From Candidatus Niyogibacteria bacterium CG10_big_fil_rev_8_21_14_0_10_42_19 (lineage in GTDB: Bacteria; Patescibacteriota; Minisyncoccia; 1-14-0-10-42-19): a stretch of 12,266 nt of DNA. This document shows positions 1-8,761 of the stretch, one piece after another. The notes under the pieces are model-generated. The model was not told the DNA's origin. It made no database searches and saw nothing but the letters and a program-made list of their open reading frames with translations. Within the stretch, counting starts at the first letter, position 1. The number at the start of each line of letters is the position of its first letter. The DNA is taken from assembly GCA_002774705.1 (NCBI GenBank), contig PFCN01000004.1, forward strand, positions 1 to 12,266. Direction: 5' to 3'. A program made the translations under genes and the position numbers.

Positions 1-239
1 CTAAAACACCTTATCAAAGAATAATGGAATCATCAGAAATTTCAGAAAGCAGAAAACAAGAATTGAAAAATATTTATCTGTCGCTTAATCTGGCTGAATT
101 AAAAAGGAATATTGATAAAAAATTAGATATGCTTTACAGATTTTACGAAAAGAAAAACAATTCGCAAAAGTTCGACAAAAAAAAGAAGGTTTTGCCGAAA
201 TTTTCCGGGGTCAGAGAAATGCCCGTTTCGGTCAGATAG
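1..239 (+). CDS. C-terminal fragment of a probable integrase-core (DDE) transposase
   Basis: The frame is already open at the window edge (first full codon at base 3) and ends at TAG 237-239, giving 78 visible residues, so this is a gene tail rather than a complete small gene starting at the ATG at 24. The tail has 'TPYQR' followed by a charged helical stretch (SRKQELKNIYLSLN, then ELKRNIDKKLDMLYRFYEKK). From memory this matches the extreme C-terminus of rve-type transposase/integrase proteins, where a 'TPY-x-R' segment is followed by 'LNP-x-x-LK-x-x-I-x-x-KL-x-x-L'. The DDE catalytic residues would lie outside the window. It is the only plausible plus-strand gene here and faces the end of htrA. 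The family call is by pattern recognition only; a helical protein of unrelated function is possible. Confidence 0.55.
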   Translation, partial: KTPYQRIMESSEISESRKQELKNIYLSLNLAELKRNIDKKLDMLYRFYEKKNNSQKFDKKKKVLPKFSGVREMPVSVR

Positions 240-251
240 TTAAATGATTTG

Positions 252-288
252 ACACGTCTAACCCGAAGCGCGGCCGGCGCGGGACGTA
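252..288. repeat. GC-rich imperfect hairpin downstream of the transposase fragment
   Basis: A GC-rich block in an otherwise AT-rich gap. ACGT segments flank an inner structure in which CCC and GCGC on the left (with a GAA bulge) pair with GCGC and GGG on the right around a GGCCG loop. No T-run follows on either strand, so it is not a classic intrinsic terminator. It lies just beyond the transposase stop and could belong to the end of an insertion sequence or be a free-standing palindromic element. Its role is unknown. Confidence 0.4.
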
Positions 289-294
289 ATAAAT

Positions 295-317
295 AAATCC
301 CGGTTACACCGGGATTT
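295..317 (-). terminator. Intrinsic terminator of htrA
   Basis: A 10-bp perfect stem (295-304 with 308-317, AAATCCCGGT/ACCGGGATTT) closes a 3-nt loop. It begins 14 bp past the htrA stop. On the minus strand it is followed by a T-rich, though interrupted, tract (ATTTATTTATTA). The symmetry means it could also act on transcripts coming from the transposase fragment. Confidence 0.75.
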
Positions 318-330
318 GAATTTTCACGAA

Positions 331-1422
331 TTATTTATTTTCTCCTTCTTCTTTTTTCTTGACCGTCAAGGCCAGACCTAATACGATTTTTCTCAAAAGA
401 TAATCCCGTCCCCTCAATATGCGGAACACGATACTTTCTCCCGCGAAAAATCTCAAATTCAATTGTTCTCTAAAAGGTCCTGTTTTGACTATCGGAATAT
501 CTACCTTATCAAATGATGGACCAAAATTTATAAAAACATCTCCCTTCATAAATCCTGCTTTTTCGGCGGGAGAATCTTTTGCCACATCCAATATCACTAC
601 ACCGTCTTTAACCGTTATTTGATTAAAGGGCTCCGACATTCTGTTTTCTTTTGACATTTCATAAAAGTCACCCAAAGAAATACCCATAACACCGTGCTTA
701 ATCTCTCCGCCGCCTTTAAGTTTGGACAACAATACTTTCAGATTATTGACCGGAATGCCCAGGCAAATAGATCTCGGACTTATAATAATGGCAACCAGCA
801 CCGCGTTCACTTTTCCGTCAGCGTCTAATATCGGGCCTCCGGAATTTCCGGGATTACACGTTGCGTCCATCGGCACGAGACCCCCTGGATATTCGTTGCC
901 AAGAATATTATAGGAGGCCGAACTCATTACCTCTCCGGTAGAACCCAGAAATCTGTGACCAAGAGGGTTCCCGTAAATATACAATTTTGTACCGGCATCA
1001 AGCAGGTCGGAATCGCCCAACTCCGCGTGACCAAATGGCACAAAATCCTTGTCGGTAAATTCGAGAAGGGCCAGATCAAACTTATTATCCCAGCCGATAG
1101 GTTTTACTTCAAAGAATTTATTGTGTCCATAAAATAAAACCGTATAGGTCGCGTTCGGATCTCCGGCGACATGAGCGTTGGTCACGATATAATACTTCTG
1201 CCTCTCTTTTATGACAAAGCCGCTCCCAAGACTTCGTTTTACCTGATCTGCGGTATTATCGGTTTTAACGGTCCACTCCCTTAACATATAAACTCCAAAC
1301 ATGCGCGCTTTTTTGTGAAGACCAGCCGCATCAAAATTACCGGCGGGCGCACGGCTTAATGCCTGCGCCGGGAACATCAATAATACACAAACAAACAAAT
1401 AAGTTGCCGATAAACGCTTCAT
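331..1422 (-). CDS. htrA: HtrA/DegP-family exported serine protease with one PDZ domain
   Basis: This is a trypsin-fold protease that degrades or processes damaged proteins in the cell envelope. Counting from the ATG at 1422 (363 residues), residues 1-22 look like a signal peptide: MKR, a hydrophobic core, then a probable A-Q-A cleavage site. The protease domain spans about 60-235 with the full catalytic triad: H84 (TNAHV), D116 (FDLALLEF) and S194 (PGNSGGP). A PDZ domain follows at about 243-350 (GVMGISL, SPAEKAGFMKGD), and the tail is Lys/Glu-rich. One PDZ and this length fit the DegS/HtrA type rather than two-PDZ DegP. The ATG is preferred over an in-frame GTG six bases upstream because a strong GGAGGT overlaps the GTG and sits 4 nt before the ATG. 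The gene lies downstream of the rpoBC terminator and has its own terminator, so it is probably transcribed alone, but I see no consensus promoter in the 70 bp upstream. Confidence 0.93.
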   Translation of the reverse strand: MKRLSATYLFVCVLLMFPAQALSRAPAGNFDAAGLHKKARMFGVYMLREWTVKTDNTADQVKRSLGSGFVIKERQKYYIVTNAHVAGDPNATYTVLFYGHNKFFEVKPIGWDNKFDLALLEFTDKDFVPFGHAELGDSDLLDAGTKLYIYGNPLGHRFLGSTGEVMSSASYNILGNEYPGGLVPMDATCNPGNSGGPILDADGKVNAVLVAIIISPRSICLGIPVNNLKVLLSKLKGGGEIKHGVMGISLGDFYEMSKENRMSEPFNQITVKDGVVILDVAKDSPAEKAGFMKGDVFINFGPSFDKVDIPIVKTGPFREQLNLRFFAGESIVFRILRGRDYLLRKIVLGLALTVKKKEEGENK

Positions 1423-1426
1423 CTCC

Positions 1427-1432
1427 ACCTCC
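1427..1432 (-). promoter_or_regulatory. Shine-Dalgarno of htrA
   Basis: GGAGGT, preceded by an A-run, lies 4 nt before the ATG at 1422. It overlaps the upstream in-frame GTG (1428) and so decides the start. It is the only strong Shine-Dalgarno before a gene in this window: rpoB, rpoC, rodA and the gene at 10679 show none. Confidence 0.85.
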
Positions 1433-1500
1433 TTTTTTCAATTAAAATAACACCCTTTATCAGAATACAATATTAAACTTGAGAATAAAATAGGATTTAT

Positions 1501-1528
1501 CAAAATAGAGCCCGCATCAGGGCTCTAT
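1501..1528 (-). terminator. Intrinsic terminator of the rpoBC operon
   Basis: A 9-bp perfect stem (1505-1513 with 1520-1528, ATAGAGCCC/GGGCTCTAT) closes a 6-nt loop, and TTTTG follows on the minus strand. It starts about 50 bp after the rpoC stop and separates rpoBC from htrA. Confidence 0.85.
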
Positions 1529-1578
1529 ATTTGTAAGAAATATTCGCCTTATTTTTAACCGGAAAAAGAAAAGTCTCT

Positions 1579-4500
1579 TTAATCTTTATCTTCTTCTTTA
1601 GGATCAGGTGTCTGTTTTTTGCCAAAACTGTTCCCCGCGGGAATAAGACGTCCGATAATAACGTTTTCTTTAAGTCCCCGAAGTTTGTCCTCACGTCCTT
1701 CAACGGCGGCGGAAATAAGCACCCTTGCCGTTTCCTGGAAAGACGCGGCGGCAAGAAAACTGGAAGTGGTAAGAGCGGTTCTAGTAATACCTAAAATAAG
1801 CCTTGCTCCTTGAGCCGGATTTTTTATTTTTGGATCGCTGTTTATGTCGGCAAGCTCCGAACGCTCTACCACGTCCCCAATAGCAAGCGTAGTGTCGCCC
1901 GGATCGGTAACGCGGAACCGCGAAAGCATCTGCCGAGCTATCACCTCAATATGCTTTTCATTGATGGAAGCGCCCTGCAGAGTATAAATTTTTGAAATTT
2001 CGTTCAATATATAACTTTCCGCCGCGTGAGCACCGGCAAGAAGGAAAAGATTGCGGATGTCCAGAGGGCCATCGGTAATGGGAGTCCCCGGCAAAAGCTG
2101 GGAACCTTTTTCAATGATGATAGTCCTGCCAATAGGAATGGCGTATTCAACCGCTTCTTTTTTATTTTTTATTTTGGCATGCTCATCAATAAGTACCTTT
2201 ACCACCTTCTCCCGTCCGCTAGACTCTATTTCTATAACCTCTCCCTTAACTTCCGACATAACTGCGGGATTAGTCGAAAGCCGAACTTCAAATATTTCCT
2301 CAACTCTCGGCAAACCTAAAGTAATGTCTCCCGCGGCCGCGATACCTCCGGTGTGGAAAGTACGCATAGTAAGCTGGGTTCCCGGCTCACCTATGGCTTG
2401 GGCCGCGACAATACCTACCGCCTCTCCTATTTTAACAAGCTCATTTGTTCCCAAGTCATAACCGTAACAATCCTGACAGACCCCGCGCGGAATTTTACAA
2501 GTGATCGGAGAACGAAGCGACATCTCGGCATCAAGCGGAGTAGATTCAGCAATTACATCGGCATCATCATAAGTAATAAAATGCCCCTTCTTGAATAAAA
2601 CCTTGCCGTCTTTATCTTTGACATCGGATGTAAGCGTCCTGCCGAAAATGCGCTGGGCAAAATTCTTTCCGTAATCCTCCACATCATGCCTCTTGATCAA
2701 AAATCCCTTGGTGTCTCCGCAATCTTTTTCAATAACTATTACATCCTGCGCCACATCAACCAGACGGCGGGTCAAATATCCCGCAGCCGAAGTTTTCAAA
2801 GCGGTGTCAGCCGTTCCTTTCCGCGCTCCGTGAGTGGAAATAAAATACTCAAGTACGTGCAGGCCTTCTTTGTAGTTAGACGTAATCGGAAATTCAATAA
2901 TGCGCCCGGCCGGGTTCACAACCAAACCCCTCATTCCCGACATCTGCGCCACTTGAGCCCATGAGCCTCTTGAGGCTGACGATACCATCGAAAATACTGG
3001 GCCAAACGGATCAAGGGAAGCCGGAACCAATTTGTCCACTTTACGTTTGGCGTCGGTCCATATCTCAATAATACGACGATATCTTTCCTCCTCGGTCAGC
3101 AAACCGTCGGAATACGCGCTATACACTTTCTTTGCCTCTCCTTCGGCCTCAGCAATGATCACGCCCTTTTCTTCGGGAATTTTTAGATCGTCAATCCCCC
3201 ACGAAAGACCTGCTTTAGCCGAATAATCAAAACCAAATTTCTTTATCTTATCCAAAATAGAAGGGGCGGTATTATGTCCATAACGGATAATAATGCGCGC
3301 TATAACCTTGCTTAGATCTTTTTTGGTTACTTCATTATTTATAAATTCAAAATCATCCGGCAAAACAGAGTTAAATAAAAGTCTCCCGACGGTCGTTTCT
3401 ATGATCTCCCCTTTAGAAAGATGGGCGTATTTCGGAGTATCGGTTATTTTAACTTTTATTTTTGCCTGAAAATCTATATTTCCCATTTCATAAGAAAAAA
3501 TAGCTTCATTAGGGTTGGGATAAATACCTCCCTCTCCTCTTGAGCCCGGCCTAATCCTGGTCAGCCAATAAATACCCAAAACCATGTCCTGCTGGGCGTT
3601 CACTATCGGAGCTCCGGTACCCGGTTTGGTAAGATTTTTTACCGATGCCATTATTTCACGCGCTTCTTTTTGGGCGTCATCCGTCAACGGAACATGCACC
3701 GCCATCTGGTCTCCGTCAAAGTCGGCATTGAAAGCCTCACAAACCAAGGGGTGGATCTGAATAGCGTTACCTTCAATCAGCACCGGCTGGAAAGCCTGGA
3801 TACCGAGACGATGGAGGGTCGGCGCGCGATTAAGAAGAACATATCGGTCTTTAATAACCCCCTCAAGGATCGCCCACACTTCCTGAGCGTGGTCATCTAT
3901 CAAGCGTCCGGCTCCGCGAATATTATGGGCAAGGCCGTTTGCGATAAGTTTTGAGATAACAAACGGACGGAAAAGCTCCAGGGCCATATGCTTGGGCAAA
4001 CCGCATTGATGCAATTTAAGTTCCGGACCCACCACAATAACGGAACGGCCGGAATAATCCACTCGTTTTCCGAGTAAATTCTGTCTAAACCTTCCGCGCT
4101 TTCCCTTAAGAGAGTCGGCAAGCGAAGACAAAGGACGTTTTTGAGCCTGTGATATCGCGGTGGGCGTGCCTCCTCTTTTAATGGAATTATCTATCAAAGC
4201 GTCGGCCGCTTCCTGAAGCATTCTTTTTTCGTTTCTAACGATAACCTCGGGAGCCCGGATCTCCATTAATTTTTTAAGACGATTATTCCTGTTTATGACC
4301 CGACGATATAGGTCATTGACATCGGATGTCGCGTGCCTCCCTCCATCAAGCTGTACCATCGGACGAAGAGCCGGAGGAATAACCGGTACCGCGCTTAAGA
4401 ACATCCATTCGGGACGAACTCTTGAACGGAGAAGCGCTTTGACCAAGCTTAATCTCTTGGCTATCCTGCGTTTGATCTGCTGAGACGCGTCAACAATCTC

Positions 4501-5205
4501 CAGTTCAAGTCTTTGGACAAGACGATCCAGATCTATGCGGCTACAAATATTGTAAAGGGCTTCCGCTCCGATCCCCGCTTCAAAAACGTCTCCGTAACGC
4601 AAACTTAAATTATGATATTCTATTTCGGATAAAACCCTATTTTCTTTTATTTGGGACAATTCATTCAACGCGACTTCAGATGCCGAGCCCAAAGCAGCCT
4701 CTTCTTTTTTAGTTTTTACCTGCTTGCGTTTTGTGGCAAGCTCTCTTTCTATTTCCGTACGCACTCTGGCTACCGATTCTTCGTTCACACGGGTAACAAT
4801 ATAACCCGCGAAATAGATCACTCTTTCTATGTCGGAGACCGAAAGATCCAAAAGAAGCCCGATTCTTGAGGGGACTCCTCTTACGAACCAAATATGCGCG
4901 ACGGGCACGGCAAGCTGAATGTGTCCCATTCTTTCCCGCCTGACAACAGCCCGCGTAACCTCAACTCCACATTTATCACAAATTATTCCTTTATACCGGA
5001 TACGGCGATATTTGCCGCAATAACATTCATAATCCTTTTCGGGACCAAATATCCTCTCATCAAAAAGACCGTCTTTTTCGGGACGCTGTGTCCTATAATT
5101 TATAGTCTCGGGTTTGGTTACCTCTCCATAAGACCACGATTTGATCTTCTCGGAAGAAGCGAGTCTGAGAACTATTGATTTAAAATCTGTTACTTTGGTC
5201 TCCAT
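1579..5205 (-). CDS. rpoC: DNA-directed RNA polymerase subunit beta'
   Basis: This is the largest catalytic subunit of RNA polymerase (1208 residues, stop TAA). It holds the active-site Mg2+ in NADFDGDQ at 493-500, with D495, D497 and D499 as the metal-binding triad. The N-terminal zinc ribbon has C61, C63, C76 and C79; the second zinc site has C829, C903, C910 and C913. The bridge-helix/trigger-loop region is clear (trigger loop about 931-954, AIGEPGTQLTMRTFHTGG). The conserved YGEVTKPETINYRT start and the GRFRQNLLGKRVDYSGRS switch/lid region (about 371-388) are intact. Residues about 150-190 form a Lys/Glu-rich, probably coiled insert. The protein is shorter than the E. coli subunit (about 1407), mainly because lineage-specific inserts are absent. 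It follows rpoB by 18 bp and is presumably cotranscribed. No Shine-Dalgarno precedes the ATG (only AT-rich bases), so initiation probably depends on an unstructured leader or coupling to rpoB. Confidence 0.99.
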   Translation of the reverse strand: METKVTDFKSIVLRLASSEKIKSWSYGEVTKPETINYRTQRPEKDGLFDERIFGPEKDYECYCGKYRRIRYKGIICDKCGVEVTRAVVRRERMGHIQLAVPVAHIWFVRGVPSRIGLLLDLSVSDIERVIYFAGYIVTRVNEESVARVRTEIERELATKRKQVKTKKEEAALGSASEVALNELSQIKENRVLSEIEYHNLSLRYGDVFEAGIGAEALYNICSRIDLDRLVQRLELEIVDASQQIKRRIAKRLSLVKALLRSRVRPEWMFLSAVPVIPPALRPMVQLDGGRHATSDVNDLYRRVINRNNRLKKLMEIRAPEVIVRNEKRMLQEAADALIDNSIKRGGTPTAISQAQKRPLSSLADSLKGKRGRFRQNLLGKRVDYSGRSVIVVGPELKLHQCGLPKHMALELFRPFVISKLIANGLAHNIRGAGRLIDDHAQEVWAILEGVIKDRYVLLNRAPTLHRLGIQAFQPVLIEGNAIQIHPLVCEAFNADFDGDQMAVHVPLTDDAQKEAREIMASVKNLTKPGTGAPIVNAQQDMVLGIYWLTRIRPGSRGEGGIYPNPNEAIFSYEMGNIDFQAKIKVKITDTPKYAHLSKGEIIETTVGRLLFNSVLPDDFEFINNEVTKKDLSKVIARIIIRYGHNTAPSILDKIKKFGFDYSAKAGLSWGIDDLKIPEEKGVIIAEAEGEAKKVYSAYSDGLLTEEERYRRIIEIWTDAKRKVDKLVPASLDPFGPVFSMVSSASRGSWAQVAQMSGMRGLVVNPAGRIIEFPITSNYKEGLHVLEYFISTHGARKGTADTALKTSAAGYLTRRLVDVAQDVIVIEKDCGDTKGFLIKRHDVEDYGKNFAQRIFGRTLTSDVKDKDGKVLFKKGHFITYDDADVIAESTPLDAEMSLRSPITCKIPRGVCQDCYGYDLGTNELVKIGEAVGIVAAQAIGEPGTQLTMRTFHTGGIAAAGDITLGLPRVEEIFEVRLSTNPAVMSEVKGEVIEIESSGREKVVKVLIDEHAKIKNKKEAVEYAIPIGRTIIIEKGSQLLPGTPITDGPLDIRNLFLLAGAHAAESYILNEISKIYTLQGASINEKHIEVIARQMLSRFRVTDPGDTTLAIGDVVERSELADINSDPKIKNPAQGARLILGITRTALTTSSFLAAASFQETARVLISAAVEGREDKLRGLKENVIIGRLIPAGNSFGKKQTPDPKEEDKD

Positions 5206-5223
5206 AATCTATTATTTAAAAAA

Positions 5224-8200
5224 TTAGATGTTTGATCTTATGCTTCTTTTTTTAGGCGCCTCCGACCGGGCTCCGGATTTTTCCTCCTCATATCCTTCGG
5301 GCATTACATCGACCCCTCTTAGCTCGACATCAAGCGCGAGCCCTCTTAATTCATTCACCAAAACATGGAATGATGCCGGCAAGTGCGGGCTCTTAAAAGG
5401 CTCGCCTCTGACAATAGCGTCATAAGCCGCTGACCGGCCAAGCACGTCATCGGATTTAATGGTGAGCATTTCCTGCAAAGTATAAGACGCGCCATGACCT
5501 TCAAGCGCCCATACTTCCATCTCTCCGAATCGCTGTCCTCCACCCTGCGCTTTCCCGCCTAACGGCTGCTGGGTAATAAGAGAGTAAGGTCCGATCGAGC
5601 GCATATGTATCTTGTCTTCAACCATGTGAATAAGTTTCAGCATATAAACTTGCCCCACCGTAATCGGTTGTTCATATTTTTCACCGGTACGTCCATCATA
5701 AAGATAAACCTTCCCGGATTTAGGAAGCCCCGCTTTTGTCAATTCGGTGCGTATCTCCTCTTCGGTAACACTTTGGAACGGAGGCACTATCGCCCGGTAC
5801 CCCAAACGCTCGGCTGCCCATCCAAGATGGGTTTCCATGATTTGTCCGATATTCATACGACTAACAACACCTAGAGGATTTAAAATCATGTCTACTGGAG
5901 TTCCGTCTTCAAGGTGAGGCATGTCTTCCACCGGAAGGATCTTCGAAATGACGCCCTTGTTCCCGTGACGACCCGCGAGCTTATCACCTACCGATATTTT
6001 TCTTAATTGAGCCAGCTCAATCTGTATCAATTTAATTATTCCGGTATCAAGCTTGTCTCCGTGATCGCGTGAAAAAACTTTTATACCGACGACGCGGCCC
6101 TGTTTTCCGTGAGGCATTCTTAAAGACGTATCAAGAACATCGCGAACCTTTTCACCAAAGATCGCGCGCAATAACCGTTCCTCGGGTGTAAGCTCCGCCT
6201 CTCCTTTAGGAGTAATTTTTCCTACAAGAATATCGCCGGACCTTACCTCTGCCCCGACCCTCACAATACCTTCTTCATCCAAGTCTTTTAATTTATCCTC
6301 CCCGACATTCGGGATATCGTATGTGGCGATCTCCGGTCCCAATTTGGTGTCTCTCACCGCGACCTGGAAATCTTCGACATGAACGGAAGTAAAAACATCA
6401 TTCTTTACTAGCTTTTCGGAAATAATAATGGCGTCTTCATAATTCGCGCCTCCCCACGAAAGAAAAGCCACGAATATATTTTGCCCAAGCGCCAAAACTC
6501 CGTTATCGGAAGAAGAGGCATCAGCTAAAACATCTCCCCTCTTAACTTTATCGCCCGGTTTTACCAATGGCCTGTGGTTAATGACCGTATATTCGTTTGA
6601 ACGAAGATAATTCAAAAGATGATAAGTCCTTTGGCGGTGTTTATCTTCCAAGATGATCTTCTGGGCATCGGCATAAATAATCTTTCCGTCCTCCTCCGCT
6701 ATAACTAGCCTTCCAGAATCCGCTGAAGCTTTCTCTTCAAGACCTGTCGAGACGTAAGGCGCCTGCGGACGCACGCACGGAACAGCCTGCCTCTGCATGT
6801 TGGCGCCCATCATAACTCGGTTCGCGTCATCATGTTCCAAAAATGGGATGAGAGAGGTTGCGACACTGAACGCCTGATAAGGAGATACGTCTATAAAGTC
6901 AACTTCTTGGGGCGCGACAATCCCCGCCTGTCCTTTCACACGCGCGTGAACTTTCTCGGTAAGAATTTTTCCGCTCTCATCATAGTCCGCGGTGGCGGAA
7001 GCAATATTATATAAAATTTCCTGAAAAGCGCTTAAATAGACAACTTCGGGCGTGATAACTCCCTTAACCACTTTTCGGTAGGGGGTTTCGAGTATTCCAA
7101 AATCGTTTGTTCGGGAAAAAATCGCAAAATGCACGACAAGCCCGATGTTTGGACCTTCCGGCGTCTGAATAGGACAAATTTTACCGTAGTGTGAAGGGTG
7201 CGCGTCTCTAACCTCAAAACCGGCCCTTTCGCGTGTTAACCCCCCCTGCCCTAAAGCCGAGACCCTTCTTAAGTGCTCAAGCTCCGCGAGTATATTGTCC
7301 TGATCCATGAATTGTGAAAGTTGGTTGGTTGTGAAAAATTCTTTTAACACCGCCATTATCGGGCGGGAGTTAATAAGTTGGAGAGGAGTTACGGTAAGAA
7401 TATCAAGAGTGCTCATTCGATCCTGTATCGCTCTTTTTGTGCGGGTAAAACCAACGCGCAAGCGATTCTGTAAAAGCTCGCCTACTCCCCTTATTCTTCG
7501 ATTGCCTAAGTGATCAATGTCGTCAGGGATCGCGAAGGGCGTATTATTGAGCTCTATTATGTGATTGATTATCGAGGTGAAATCTTCTTTGGTAAGAATA
7601 TGCGATGCTTTATCTATATCCTTCAAAGGAAAACCGAGCCGTTCATTTACTTTGTACCGCCCAATAACGGACAAGTCATAGCGATCGGGCGAGAACATGG
7701 CCTCCAAAAATTCTCTCGCGTTATCCACGGTCGCCAACTCACCAAGCCTGATCCTTTTATAGATCTCAACATAAGCTTCTTCTTTAGTCGTGGCCGTATC
7801 TTTATTGAGAGTACTCTTGATATAAGAAGTTTCTCCTGTGTCAATCTTGGAGAACGTATTTTCTATCTCATTTGTGTCTTCAAACCCAAAAATCCGCAAA
7901 AGAGTCGTTAAGGCGAATTTCCTTTTACGGTCTATGCGCACGTAAAGAACGTTGTCGGAACCGGTTTCGATCTCAATCCATGATCCGCGCGATGGTATTA
8001 CTTTTGCTCCAAAAAATTTCCGTCCCCGTAATACGTTGGCGGTAAAATATACTCCGAACGAACGGACAAGTTGAGACACAATAACACGCTCAACTCCGTT
8101 AACCACAAAAGTTCCGCGATTCGTCATCAAAGGCATATCGGCAATAAAAACCTCCTGTTCTTTTATCTCCCCCGTCTTTTTATTGGTCAATCTTGCTTTG

Positions 8201-8460
8201 ACCCTCAAAGGCGCCTCGTAGGAAAGATTGTGACTTTTTGCAAAAATTTCATCATGCTTGGGCTCCTCAATCATATGGCTGACAAGCTCAAGTTTGAGAG
8301 TTTCCTCGGCGTAATCATTGATCGGAGAAAATTCTTTAAAAAGGTCTTCGAGTCCTTTTTTTATAAACCAATCAAAAGATTCCAACTGAGTTGAAACCAG
8401 ATTCGGAAACGGTACTAAAGAAGGGCGATAGCGCGAGAAAAACTTTTTGGGCAGATTCAT
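5224..8460 (-). CDS. rpoB: DNA-directed RNA polymerase subunit beta
   Basis: This is the second-largest RNA polymerase subunit (1078 residues). It forms one side of the active cleft and the rifampicin pocket. The rifampicin region lies at about 380-404 (NQLSQFMDQ to SALG); D386, H396 and S401 correspond to E. coli D516, H526 and S531 and are unchanged, so the common resistance substitutions are absent. E. coli P535 is Gln here. The active-site lysines equivalent to K1065 and K1073 are K827 and K835 (GDKLAGRHGNKG). The C-terminal clamp segment GEMEVWALEGHGA is intact at about 979-990. The length fits the short beta form without the large E. coli inserts; the last 20 residues are charged and variable. 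No Shine-Dalgarno precedes the ATG at 8460. A strong promoter and a long leader lie upstream. rplJ and rplL, which usually precede rpoB in bacteria, are not adjacent; a rodA unit is. Confidence 0.99.
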   Translation of the reverse strand: MNLPKKFFSRYRPSLVPFPNLVSTQLESFDWFIKKGLEDLFKEFSPINDYAEETLKLELVSHMIEEPKHDEIFAKSHNLSYEAPLRVKARLTNKKTGEIKEQEVFIADMPLMTNRGTFVVNGVERVIVSQLVRSFGVYFTANVLRGRKFFGAKVIPSRGSWIEIETGSDNVLYVRIDRKRKFALTTLLRIFGFEDTNEIENTFSKIDTGETSYIKSTLNKDTATTKEEAYVEIYKRIRLGELATVDNAREFLEAMFSPDRYDLSVIGRYKVNERLGFPLKDIDKASHILTKEDFTSIINHIIELNNTPFAIPDDIDHLGNRRIRGVGELLQNRLRVGFTRTKRAIQDRMSTLDILTVTPLQLINSRPIMAVLKEFFTTNQLSQFMDQDNILAELEHLRRVSALGQGGLTRERAGFEVRDAHPSHYGKICPIQTPEGPNIGLVVHFAIFSRTNDFGILETPYRKVVKGVITPEVVYLSAFQEILYNIASATADYDESGKILTEKVHARVKGQAGIVAPQEVDFIDVSPYQAFSVATSLIPFLEHDDANRVMMGANMQRQAVPCVRPQAPYVSTGLEEKASADSGRLVIAEEDGKIIYADAQKIILEDKHRQRTYHLLNYLRSNEYTVINHRPLVKPGDKVKRGDVLADASSSDNGVLALGQNIFVAFLSWGGANYEDAIIISEKLVKNDVFTSVHVEDFQVAVRDTKLGPEIATYDIPNVGEDKLKDLDEEGIVRVGAEVRSGDILVGKITPKGEAELTPEERLLRAIFGEKVRDVLDTSLRMPHGKQGRVVGIKVFSRDHGDKLDTGIIKLIQIELAQLRKISVGDKLAGRHGNKGVISKILPVEDMPHLEDGTPVDMILNPLGVVSRMNIGQIMETHLGWAAERLGYRAIVPPFQSVTEEEIRTELTKAGLPKSGKVYLYDGRTGEKYEQPITVGQVYMLKLIHMVEDKIHMRSIGPYSLITQQPLGGKAQGGGQRFGEMEVWALEGHGASYTLQEMLTIKSDDVLGRSAAYDAIVRGEPFKSPHLPASFHVLVNELRGLALDVELRGVDVMPEGYEEEKSGARSEAPKKRSIRSNI

Positions 8461-8497
8461 AACAAATTTAGAATATTATTTTATATTAATGTATAAT

Positions 8498-8555
8498 AAA
8501 AAAGTACCCGCGTGCGCTTAACTTATTTATCACGTATATAAAAATGTTTCGCGGG
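8498..8555 (-). promoter_or_regulatory. Possible attenuator in the rpoB leader, proximal hairpin
   Basis: On the minus strand CCCGCG (8555-8550) can pair with CGCGGG (8512-8507), and TAC plus six Ts follow (8503-8498). A second pairing of CGTG with CACG partly competes for the same bases. The loop is long (37 nt) and only about 6-8 bp are available, so this is a weak terminator-like structure lying 37 nt before the rpoB ATG. Confidence 0.3.
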
Positions 8556-8610
8556 ATATAAATTTGCCTGTCAAGCAAGAAAGTACAAAATTGAATAACA
8601 AAGAAAAGTG

Positions 8611-8635
8611 CCCCTTTTCCCATCTTTTGAAGGGG
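8611..8635 (-). promoter_or_regulatory. Hairpin in the rpoB leader, distal
   Basis: CCCCTT and AAGGGG (8630-8635 with 8611-8616) form a 6-bp stem around a 13-nt loop about 45 nt after the predicted transcription start. A T-rich run (CACTTTTCTTT) follows on the minus strand. It could be a pause or partial terminator in the long 5' leader; there is no sequence match to a riboswitch family that I recognise. Confidence 0.3.
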
Positions 8636-8686
8636 ATAAATTATCTTTTTTCTTATTTTATGGGCGTACTAATCACCTAATATTTA

Positions 8687-8714
8687 ATTATACTCACGAG
8701 AACAATTATGTCAA
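8687..8714 (-). promoter_or_regulatory. Sigma-70 promoter of rpoBC
   Basis: A perfect -35 TTGACA (8714-8709) and a perfect -10 TATAAT (8692-8687) are separated by 16 bp. Transcription would start near 8680, leaving a leader of about 220 nt before rpoB. It lies downstream of the rodA terminator, so rpoBC is probably an independent unit. A DnaA-box-like TTATGCACA ends two bases before the -35. Confidence 0.8.
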
Positions 8715-8716
8715 TA

Positions 8717-8725
8717 TGTGCATAA
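8717..8725 (-). promoter_or_regulatory. DnaA-box-like site abutting the rpoB -35
   Basis: TTATGCACA on the minus strand fits the bacterial DnaA-box consensus TTATNCACA. Its position just upstream of the -35 would suit a DNA-binding regulator. DnaA binding is inferred from consensus alone. Confidence 0.4.
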
Positions 8726-8761
8726 CTTAAAAAAATAGCCTCAACAAATAATAATCTTGAG

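Noticed and set aside
1423..1428. GTG start for htrA at 1428
   Set aside because: The GTG overlaps the Shine-Dalgarno itself; the ATG at 1422 has proper spacing.
2051..2461. 136-codon plus-strand open frame
   Set aside because: Lies wholly antisense to rpoC, is low-complexity Ser/Pro/Thr-rich, and shows no family motif.
7510..7911. 133-codon plus-strand open frame
   Set aside because: Antisense to rpoB with no ribosome-binding site or recognisable domain.
8569..8574. A second TTGACA in the rpoB leader
   Set aside because: No -10-like hexamer lies 15-19 bp downstream on the minus strand; the position is occupied by a GC-rich segment.
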